A DNA stretch of 64,000 nt from Norana najaformis (lineage: Eukaryota; Annelida; Clitellata; Crassiclitellata; Hormogastridae): assembly GCA_964023275.1 (NCBI GenBank), contig OZ029916.1, positions 38,496,396 through 38,560,395 of the forward strand, read 5' to 3'. This document shows positions 25,501 to 37,500 of this stretch, piece after piece. The notes under the pieces were generated by a model. It made no database searches. It was not told the DNA's origin and saw only the letters and a list, made by a program, of their open reading frames with translations. The translations under genes were made by a program, and so were the position numbers. The first letter of the stretch is position 1. Every line of letters starts with the position of its first letter.

Positions 25501-28500
25501 AATTCATGATCTCTTGGAAAACCCAGTCGAAATTTCAATGGGTCAAAGAAACCAGAAGTCAGGCTGTGGTGAGTAGAAAGTTGAAACCAAAGAGTCTTGT
25601 AAGTTTTGACTCAAACCACATTAAAGAACTTACAGAACAAACAGAACTGGGCAGCGAATTCCAAAGCTTTGGACCTGCCCCCAAGAGTGCCTGACACTGT
25701 CCCCGTGGATTAAGAACAAGAGTCAAAGTGTCAGCTGATCAAGTGCAACAGTGGAACACTAATGCATGCAGGAATACATAAAAGCAGCTACCGCATGGAC
25801 ATTTATATAGCACCATCTCAAGACCTCTCTTATGCACTCCTCTAAATGATGTCGCAGTTCTATAAGAAGAAAAAACCTATGAGTACAAAGTTTCAGACAG
25901 CTCAAGAAACATTTTCAGCAAATCTCAAATCAGCGTAACTGCATTCAGCACTTTTGAAAAGGTGCTACATGCAGATAAATATCCAGGTACAAAATACATA
26001 CTGTCCACATGTCCACATCAGTATCCACACAGTGTACTAACCACTTCAGTACAAGTATATCTATACCGTACACAGTATCAGTACAGTACACTAACCACTG
26101 TCCGCAGTACAAGTATGTCGGTTGGAATGTAGTCGATACCCTGCATGACAGGAACAGTTGAAATAACCCACGGCATTTTCACATATATGATCACAAGTGC
26201 CCCAGTCGTTGCACTCGTTATAATCTAAAGAGACAACAGCAGAATAATAAGCATGCAACAAGTGACTAAATGTATGTAACTATTTTAATAATGCCTATGG
26301 GTATGATGTACCCGTGACTTCACTTTCATGGCCTCGGCATATGAGGGTATGTGGCCCATCCTCTCTCTTACTATCTGGTCTTCTAACAGACAATGCACAA
26401 TCAGTGTCCTCATTTTTTAGTGGAGCTCGCTAGGGGGCGCTACAGGAACATAAATCTTAAAATATCTTTCTGTAATTATCTGGAATTTGAAACCCCATCA
26501 CCCAGTTGCCAGTCCAGCAAAGTAACCACTACACCGTCGCAGAACTTCAACAAATATGCAACAGATGCGAGAAAGAACGTTGCTTATTTATCTCCAATGA
26601 CGGCTCTACAAGGCAGGCCAGAAATTATAGCCTCCAAAATCCAAATGAACCATTGGCCCCAGATTCCTTCCAAAAAATTATAGGCTACTTCTTAGCATGC
26701 TAACGGAATTTGTCATAAACTGAAAATTATTGTGCTCCTCTAAAAGCTCTTGGCTTCGCGTCTGCCCCTCTCCATGTCGGTAAACCGAGCGCCGCCAGTA
26801 CTCCCCACTTACCTAACCAGGCAAAATGGTATGCCACAAGTATGCCACGCATAAGCAAAACAAATTCTTACAATAATAAACTCATTGTGAATGCAAAAGC
26901 AGTATTGCAAATATGTTACAAATGGAAGAAACATGTCCCATAACTGTACACAGACAAAACAAGCTGTGCCAAAACTAAAGGTCTACATATTGCAACCACA
27001 CTTTAAAAAAGTAAATTCGGCGTGCAACAGCTGTCAAGCGACATTAATACTCCTATTAAACTGTCCCTGCTGTGAAAAGTGAAAACGTATTGTTACGTAA
27101 AGCCATATTGTGTAATATAATGCACTGCAATGTAATGAACTTTAATGAAATGAGCTGAAATGCAATGTAATGTCATGATGCATGATACACAGTGAACAAA
27201 TGTAATGTAGTGCAATGCAATGTAAAGTAATGAACTGTAATGAAAAGAAATGTAACAAAATCCATGCAAAGCAATGCAGTCTTCTTCCTTCTTCTTCCTT
27301 CTGGCTGGAATTAATCCCTCCTAGGGGAGGGGTCAGCCACAAGGATCCTTCTTTTCCATTTGTTTCTATCTTCAGTATCTTCTTTCTTCAATCTGAGGAG
27401 CTTTAGGTCTTGCTGAATCATGTCTCCCCATCTCTTCTTTTGTCGTCCCCGACTGCGGCGTCCATAAACCTCTGCTGTCATAATTCTTTTAATGCAGTTT
27501 TCCTCCTCTCTCTTCATCACATGAGCGTACCATCTCAACCTGGCTTCTCCTACCTTGTCAGATATACATACCACTCTCAATTTCTGTCTGATGTACTCAT
27601 TCCTTTTCTTGTCTTTCAGTGAGATTCCAAGTATCCATTGCACCATTCTCATTTCTGTTCTCTCCTGCAACTTCTCCTCCTCTTTTGTCAATGTCCATGC
27701 TTCTGCTCCATATATCATCACTGGTCTTATCATTGTTTTGTACACCTTTTCGTTGCAAAGCAATGCAGTGACAGTTTGTTTTGTATACCTTTGCTTTGCA
27801 AAGCAATGCAGTGACGTGATGTAATGTAAAAATGCTATGTACTGTAATGCAAATAAGACAATTTATATAATGCACTTCAGTGGCAAAGCTGCTTTCCACT
27901 TTAAAAATGCAACCAATACAAAATGGCAAAAATTTCAAACTATGTTAACATTCTGACATGGTTTCAAACCACGAACAGCCCTGCATAACAGGCAAGCCTT
28001 TAACCACAAGACTTCAGCCACGACCTTTTTGTACTCGTACACACTGATGATGAGGTGTAACCTAAATCAAATTCAGAAGAAGCAAATGGGAGCAAAGGAG
28101 AGTCGGCAAACCAGGGGTGGAGAAAGGCAAATCCGGCAATTGAAGAGCAAACCAAGTTTATGTCTTTATGTTTTTAAGCCGAAACAGGCAAATTCAATAC
28201 GGCATATATCATGCGCATCAAACTGATAAATCCTGTAGCCTAACTCAACGTCAACGACGGCCTCTTCGGTCATACAATACTTATTTTCAGGTGACGAAAG
28301 ACTAACTACTTCTCCCAACTACTTGAGGTCAAACAGGCATCATCACTGTACGATGGAGCTGCATCCCATTTCCGCTCACTGAGAGTACACACCAAGCTAA
28401 CTCCTCTGAGCGACAAAAGAACAAAAGTGTGGCGCAGATTACGAAAGGTGTTTTCTTTTTGACTGCATCCGGGGTACAAATTCCGGTATGTATGGAATAA

Positions 28501-31500
28501 GACACTTCCTATAGCACCTCCTAAGTATAGTACACTATGGCTGATTTTGTGAGGTACTCTGCCAGCACATGAAGTAAAACTGACAACTCACTGTAAAGCA
28601 ATGTCACTTTTGAGGAAAGGTTGTACGGTTGTTGGACTGCAGTTGTCTCGTTGTGCTTAAGTTACATATGCTCAGCTTAATGTAAGTGTCATCTTTTTAG
28701 AACTGTTAGATGCCATGTCTCAGGCCTTCTGAGTGGTCATGCCAGTATGCATTTTTGTATCTATGTATGTCTGTAGGTATGTATGTATGCATGTATGTAT
28801 GCATGTACGTACGTATGTATGTATGTATGCATGTATGTGTATGTATGCAAGCATGTATGTACAAATGTACCTGAATATTTATACAGCATCTTTTAAGACT
28901 CTCTCTAAGGCATTGCTGTAGCAGAATTTGTGCTATAATGAAACGCGATATAAGAACGTTCCATTGTATATACATAATGTTTAGGAGATTCAGTTGTGGG
29001 TCTTACGATGGAAAGGAACAGCCATAAAAACTAAAGCTGAAAACATTCCCTAAGGACAGCACCAAACAAAATCTGAAACCTGTACACAAGGTTCATGGCT
29101 GAGCGACTTAAGGAGCATAGAGTACGAATGCGTTGATTTGTGAAGCAAAAGAGACAATTGTGGTCATAAATCACACGCTTCTAAAAGACTAAATGGCTGT
29201 TTATGCCACCGGTGCAGAAATCAGGTTTTTAATGGTGGTTTCTAATATTCGTGTATGTGAACTGATGGAACTTAGCAGATCTGCCCTGGGCTTAATCATC
29301 TTTGGTATATCCTATTGGAGGAGCACAGATCAAAAGGGCATAATCAAAAGATATGCGACCTTTCAATAGCAAACCCTCATGTGCACTTAGGGACCTTTCC
29401 GGACACTTCTCCAGACAAAGTCTGATTTTCCTGACATTTCCTTTTTTCTCCTTTAATGTTTATCTTTGGCAGAATTGAAGCACAGATGTATGTGTGTTTG
29501 TATGCATGTATGTATGTATGTAAGCATATGTATGTATGTATGTATGTATGTAAGCATATGTATGTATGTATGTATGTATGTACTGCACTGGGTGCATTCC
29601 ACATCCACTCTGTAAGTGCTCAGAATACTAGTAATTACATCATGCAAGCAACATAATAACAAGCATAGCTATAGAAGGGGATGACTATGACTCTGTCTTC
29701 ATGTATACCTCGAGCACTGGAACACTCAGCAACTAAGTTAAGTCATGGTGACAATCAATTCCACAGTCCAAAGTAATTTTAAGCAATCAAAAGATGTCGG
29801 CCCCCAATACAGTGTACATGGGCAGTTTTTGGACTGCTGATACCTTGCTTCCAGTAAAGGCAAAGAATTGTACAGCACACAGACCACACTCACAAACACG
29901 TACGTAGATTGAATCTATTAATAACTGCCACCATAAATGTACCATGAGTGGTCATGCGGTATGACGATGCGGGGCTACAAACAAATTTGCAGAAGTCAGC
30001 TTTAGGAAGGCGTAAAAATGTCAGATTATGCAAAGTTTGCAACATGTTGTAACTTGAGAGACAAACATGACTTTTGACAAGATCTAGTTGCTGAAGTTTA
30101 GAAGTTTAGCATCACATGACCGATAAACTAACTGTTCACTGCACTTTTAGGACCGCTTAACAAAGAGCATCCCTTTCAATCTGATACAATGTATTGCATC
30201 AATGAATTAATTCTGAATAGCTACAATACAACTAAAGAGAATGCCAAGACCGAAGATGTTGGACTACATGAAGAGACTGATCATAATCGTAATGGTAAAC
30301 TCGCGATTTCTACAACGTCCAAAGGAAGCTATCACAGAAGCCAGCGTATTCACAGGTGCTCAGTGAAAACAAAATCAATAGGCTGGATGGGTCAGATTTG
30401 GTTCCAAGTAAAGATCCAAGGTGTAATAAGGTTATATAAGTAACGTACTTATAATCAAGCATCTGTGGAGCGTGAATGGAAGTGACAATATCTACGTACA
30501 GACAGTTTAGAATCCGTACGGAGTATCTGCATGGTCAGCAAGAAAATGATGCAAACTACGTTACACGAGGGTCAGGCCGCCAGGAGAGAGGTTTATCGAG
30601 AGCTATCGTCCATGGTGCCGCCAAAGTTCCAAGTAACGAATAGGGCATCGAAGACGACGATGACAACAGACAGGCAGACATTCCCTACTGTGAATGGCGT
30701 TTGGAACTGGAAGAACAAGACAGATAACGGGAAGAGAAGGAATGTGGTTAAGATTTGTAAAAAAAGAGTGTTTCAGTTTTGACTGAAAGACCTGTGCAGA
30801 GGTTGCAAGGGGTGAAGTGTTGGCGTGTTTGTGTTTATCGGATGGGTCAGGTAATTGTTGTAATTCTGTTTAGTCTAGAGGAGTGGAGCAGTTAAGGAAG
30901 TGGAGGATTTCCAAATTTTAAGATAAAGAAGGGGAGGGGAGAAGTGTTAGGGATTGTAAATAACCGACCATAATAGGAGGGTGGGAGAATTGAAGTGTGA
31001 TGTAGGTAAGTGATAGGACCATGTACTTTATTCGTAGGGGTATTTTAAGCCAGTGAAGTAATCCCAGAACAGGAGTTATATGATAGTGTTAAAGGGTTTC
31101 GGTCACAACACGAGTGAAATCATTCTTGATTGCTTGAAGGCGATTTATTTGGATGGTGTCTATACTCAGGAAAAGTGAATGAGTGAATGGCAGTAGTCTA
31201 GTTTATCATGGACTGTAGGTGTGATGATGGTAGATCCAATTTTGAAGTCAAGCATATGGCGGATTCTGCAAAGGTAACAGACAAGCATGAAGCAAGAGAA
31301 GGAATGATGGGTGATACAATTCGAGAAGCTGCGGTTTTGATTGAAGATCACACCTCAGTTGCAGACAGAATTGGTAGCACAGGTGTGGGTGGAGGTAGAG
31401 TCCAGGCTGAGGGAGATAAATGGGTATCAATTTATATTCTGCAACTTCGGGTCAACTCTTCAAATGGCATTGCATCTAATGCTGCAACAACATCTGGCTA

Positions 31501-34500
31501 TTACTTTTCCAGCTTTGACCTTTCCAGCTCCGGGTCAATTGATGTCAGACGATGTAATCTGTGGCTTCAGGCTGAGATGACTTTCACCTCTAACCTTCAG
31601 TACTGCCGTTGGCCCAAGACCCTTGCTTGACCTAACATACAATTCCTCTGCCCCAGTTTAAATTTAGGCATAGGTCATGTGAAAAACCTGAGATGACTCT
31701 TAAGAATTAATCGGACACACAGGTAGATAAAGAAACCATATTCATCATTCTGTCTTATCTTGTCTTGTCTTATGTTGCTTTATCTTGTTTTGTTTTGTCC
31801 AGTCCAATTATTTCATGCATTTATTAATCACCACTCAATACTGACTAAACATCAATCGATGGCAGTGAGCAAAGGACTAGCTGAAGGTCCCTACAGTCCA
31901 ATCTAACTTCCATAGTGCCATTATCATAATGCTCAGGGTATTAGTCAATGGTCGCTTCAAGTCAAATCACAATCCGTTAGAGAAGCCTGGTCGACTTCCG
32001 ATAGGTCAGATAAACCAGGAGCCAGACTACAGTGGGTAAGCAAGTTGAAAGAGATGTGTCTTTAGTTTAGGCCTGAATGACATCAAAGAATGGACAGAAT
32101 GAAATGAACTGAGCAGTGAATTCCAAAGCTTTGGATCAGCTACCAACAAGGCTCGAGAGCCCAACACTGCTGGGATACGGGACACAGCAAGGGTCACAGT
32201 GACCACTGATCAAGTGCAATATTTATCAGTGTGAGAGGTCAGCATGGTAACCGTAACTGTCTTAGGGGAGGCTCGAACCCATGCTCGCCGCTTTACAACC
32301 CAAGCGCTCTAGCCAATCAGCTATCATGCTGCCAACTTTTGATTCTGTCAATCCGGGACGCCCACGTAGTCACTCGATATGCCAGTACCAATTTACCCTG
32401 TCCACATCACTGTATGTTAGGGTTGCCAACTTTTGATTCTGCCAATCCGGGACGCCCGCATAGTCACTCGATATGCCAGTATTAATTTACTCTGTCCACA
32501 TCACTGTATGTAACTATTTTAATAATGCCTATGGGTATGATGTACCCGTGACTTCATTTTCATGGCCTCGGCATATGAGGGTATGTGGCCCATCAGCCTA
32601 ATGTAGGATCTACTGCAAATAGTCGTTAATAATTACAATCAATAATTTCACTCAAATCATCAAGAGACAAATGGACTATAAATAAAATTTGAAATAACTT
32701 CACCAGCAAAACGTTTATTAAATTCCAGTAACCTACCAGGCTTCAGGGTCTACCACGGCCAAAATGCCAAGAGACAGTGAAAGAAACACTACGGAAGAAA
32801 AACAGGCCCTGTCTAAAACGATTACATTTAAGATCATCTCAAGGACTTAATAAAAACCTGCTGATGATGAGACAGACACCAACCCTCCCAATCCCATTCC
32901 TCCCCTGCCTCTCCCTCCCCTTCCCTCTCCACTCCACCCAATCACTTTCATCCGCACTACGGGTCTTGCTATTCAGCCGAAGTGGCTGGTTGTCTTCGGT
33001 TACAGTCCGATAAAAAACACTGGAAGTACTCTCGTCCACGACTGCATGCCATGGCATCTAACTACCTCTGAAGCCCAATTTTGGTTACCTTTCATCAGAG
33101 CATCTGGCACACAGACCTTAGCTAAGAAGGGAGCTCAGCAAAGACATGCTATCAATTATTTGACCCTGATCCAGTCGAATGAACTGAGGAAAATGTTAGC
33201 GTAGTATAATGTAACCAGCCTATGCCGTGCACAGCACCTGCGCGCTAGTTCGGCAGATGTCACTTCTCAGGAAACCCCTTAGTAACTGTAACCATAATCT
33301 CGAGATTTCTACAGTGCCAAAAGAAAGCAAAAGTTTCAGGAACCAGCTTATTCAAGTCAAGATCCAAGGGTCAGGCAGATAGACAGATACAACTATAGCG
33401 AATGGTGTTTAGAACTGAAGCAGTGAGAGAAGTAAAGGAAAAATAAGATTCAGGATAGCAGTTGCTGCTCCCATTAACTACAACCAAGTACCTAATCTGT
33501 TTATTACACAGACGTAATGCATTGTAATGAGGACAATCTGTATAGCACTGTAAGTAGCAAGCTACTTCCAGGGTTCTTTACAGTTTCTCACTAACTGCAG
33601 CCATGTGATAATAAAACCTAAAGACATAGGTAACACAGTTGCTTAAATGCCCCTCTACAGCAACTCCTCAAAAGCATAAAAGTAAAGGTAACATCCCTGT
33701 TTACATACCTCCTCAAAAGCAACTTCCTATAAGAATGGAGGACTGAATAGGCCCCATGTGTCGAGGCATTTACCCAAATACAGAGTCATGCATGCATGCA
33801 CACATACATCATACATACATACATACATACTCACACACCTACTCCAAAGCATACAGGTAAACCTGCCTTTAATTCAAGTACTAAATCTCGCACGTAAATC
33901 TCTTATTATTATTATTATATTATTTATTTTTATATATATATGCAAACATACACACATACATACACATATATTAGACTGACCAGAATAATTTTTTAAACAG
34001 GGACACGTTTTGGTCAAAATAAGAAGACTTAATGCAATATTTTTATAAGTTATTTTATGATGTACACAGTCAGTAATGTCTCATATTTCAAATTTATACC
34101 TTTAGCATTTATGACTGACTTCAACTGCTTCATATTTAGTAGAACTATGAATCTGTCTCAGCAGCAGTATTTTTAGCAACAGCTGTTCATACATTTCTGC
34201 ACATGTGTAATCCGAGTTGAATTTAGTGGTGAGAACTGCCTTGATGTTGGAACATCAAGATGAACTTTTTCATCCATCCAAAATTTTTTCATCAAAAAAG
34301 CTCTTTCAATAGAGGTATTTGTGGCAGGTATTTCAAAGACAAACTCAATCAATACTTCAATGTTATCTAGCAAAATGGTTTCTTTCCTGAAATGCCTAAA
34401 ACCTCAACCCACTTTTGGTCAACAGTAGTATTTGCTTCATTATATTCAATCAGTTTTTATGCCTTTACAAAGTTCTTCAAGCAACTCATTTCATCAAACA

Positions 34501-37500
34501 GACAACTGTCATCTATTATTATTCCAATATTTCTACTAATATATGCAGGCATATATTAATAAAATTTTCATGATACTGTCCAACTTCATTCCAAGCTTGT
34601 GCAGCAGCTACATTTGTGCATGCAAACTAATGAAAATGAACTAAACTAGCTCGCCATACATTCAATTAATCAACTGCAGACCATAAAAGCTATTTATTGC
34701 TTGCATGAATTCATTCATCAGGAGATTTCAATTTTTTCCAGTTCTCTAAGCTTGGCTTTTACTTCAGTGCTAATAAATGTTTCTTCAATCCTTGCTTGGA
34801 GTTTTTGTCAGCCTCAGTAGTTTGGGGGTGCTGTCACCTTCCTTCCATGTTCAGAACAGCAGAAATAAAAACAGCTAGCTAACCATACCTCAGAACACAG
34901 ATCTTCACAAAACCTTTTAATACTACTGTGCATTTAGCCTCTGCCAAAAAATATTGCAAAGATTCATACAGAGAAAATATTTGTTCAACTGCTGGAAACA
35001 ATGATAACCAACGTGGGTTCCCATTACTATGTATATTACAATATTCGACACCTACCATGTCAAAAAATCCATGAGGCGTTCACATCTCATTGTGTAAATA
35101 TGAAAGAAACTGAATATTTTGTTTACAACTGTTGCAATAGTAACAGGTAACTGGTCACAAGCTGTTTTTGAAGCATTATATACAGCCAATAACAAAACAG
35201 TCATGTTTAAGATTTGCCTTCGATTTCATGTAAACATTGTTTTTTACCAGCTCGAGCAACATCTCCAAAGTTTGTGGTTGCATTGTTTGCTCAAAATGCT
35301 ATAACTTTGTTTTGTGAAGTGAACTTGTTAATGACAGATAATAGGTGTTTGTGAAGTTCTCACTGATTTCTCCATCCATGTCACAGAATTTTAAAATTTC
35401 GGTTTTAATTCTAGATGATGGGGTGTATTAATAAACCAAGACTGAAGCTCTGCAATCTTGTGATTTGAGGTATCAACCGACACAGATACATACCTGAGGT
35501 ATTTAGCTTTATCATGATATCTTGTCTAACTAATCAATTAATATGTGGAACAAAAATGCTTGCAACAATTGCTCCTGGTTTTCCACGAGCAACATCAAAC
35601 GTAAGACTGAATATTATTTTGCTAATTTTGATGTGCAGGCCATGGAGTGGAAACTGTGATCATGTTTGAAACAAGTAAAATGCAAAAGCTCCTTCATCAG
35701 CAGCTAGTTTTAGTTCACCGGCACCGATTTCTTACTTATGCTAAAATATTGTCAACGAACTTAATGCCTTTGCAGAAATTCCAGTTCTATGCTTTTGCTT
35801 TGAATGTGATTTTTTAAGTCAGAACGATCATCATGAGAAACAGAAAAAGTACTAACATTACATGTTGAACAAACTGCATCAAAGCCAGCTGCATCAGTCG
35901 GCTTAGGGATACACCTCTTGCAGTTCAGTTGTCAAAATACACAATTCCGTTTTGGCATTCTAGTAATTAGATTACGTATCGATAAATACCACAAGTTTTA
36001 ACCAAATGCTTTACAATGTTAGAAGTAAAATACCTGCACTGTTTTGGTTAGAGTGTAAACATTAACACTAACATTAACTCATGATCATGACATCATATAT
36101 TCTTTAATATTAGTGGCAAAGACTGCATAATTTCTCTGGCATTTCCAAAGGCAATATATAAATGGTCATGCAGGCTATACTGATTTCTAGAAAATGGATT
36201 TATAAACTGAAGATAATGGCGATAATAATGAAGATAATAAAAATTATTGCACATTGAAAACCCAGGACAAACATGGAAAAACTGGGATGTCCAGTTAGCC
36301 TAACATACATACATATAAACATTTATATATGTCTTCCCTACTCATATACAGCTACCATAATCTAACGGTAACCCATCATCATATCCTCTCTGCCCTACCT
36401 TATGTGGTTATTCTACTCTTCCAGACGATGCCACCCTTAGACAGCTAAATCCGATACATAAGAAACCATAAGAAAGAAGTTAATGCATTGATCGTATATC
36501 AGTGGTAAAATTTTGAAACAGAATCTTCTAGATTGGACACATGTGTCCAAAGGCAAGTTTGAAGATCCTCTGAGATGTTATCCTCTACCCAAAACACACC
36601 CCACGGTCCCCAGTACTGGCTGTGTTTTACAGCCAGTGACTGACAGAAATCAACAAACACATCATCAGCCCCACTCCACCATGGATCACAACATCTCCCA
36701 AGATATTCCTTAGATTATATCTGTCTGTCTCCCTGTCTCTTCCTCTTTCTGTCCCTTTCTGTTTATGTCTCACATTATCTCCATCTCTCTCTGTCCCTGT
36801 CTCTGAAAATCTGCACCAATCTACCTCTCTGTCTATGTCTGCATCTGTCTCTCTTCTCTGTCTGTCCCTGTCTCTGGAAGTCTGTCTTAATCTCTGTCTC
36901 TGTCTTTGTCTCTCTGTCTCTCTCTGTCTCTGTCTCTCTCTCTGTCTTGACTCTGCCGCAGCTCCTGTCCCTGAACAGCGATGATGTCTCTGCTTCTGTC
37001 TCCATCTATGTCACTTAGGATTTCTCCCTCATAGGTTCTATCAGATCCGAGATCCGATTTCAAACGTGCCGCCCTGGCTGCCAACCAAAGCCTGCCACAG
37101 GGGACAGCTAGGCCCACAAACAAACAACCAACCAACCAAACTCTTACGCCTAATATCCGTAAATATCAGACACTAATGTAGCATAAAGCACTCAAAAACA
37201 TCAGCTGTTTCACTACACAGCACAGTCACTGTAGCTAGCTGTAGTAGTCTTCCTCATCTCATAGAGCAGCAGGGTGGTCTATTGGGCAGCTCACTGAGTC
37301 TGTAATCCAGCAATTATGGGTTTGCAGTTGCTGGGCAAACTTCCCTGTTCTACCCTGGACAAGTTGTTAGCACACACAGGTCTGCTCCTCAGATTCAGAC
37401 TTACTTACCTTGCAGGCATAATAAGTGCAATAAATAAACAAATAAATATAGGTCGACTTAGGAAGGTGCTCAGTTCCTCCTCTTAGACCCTTGGGCGACG

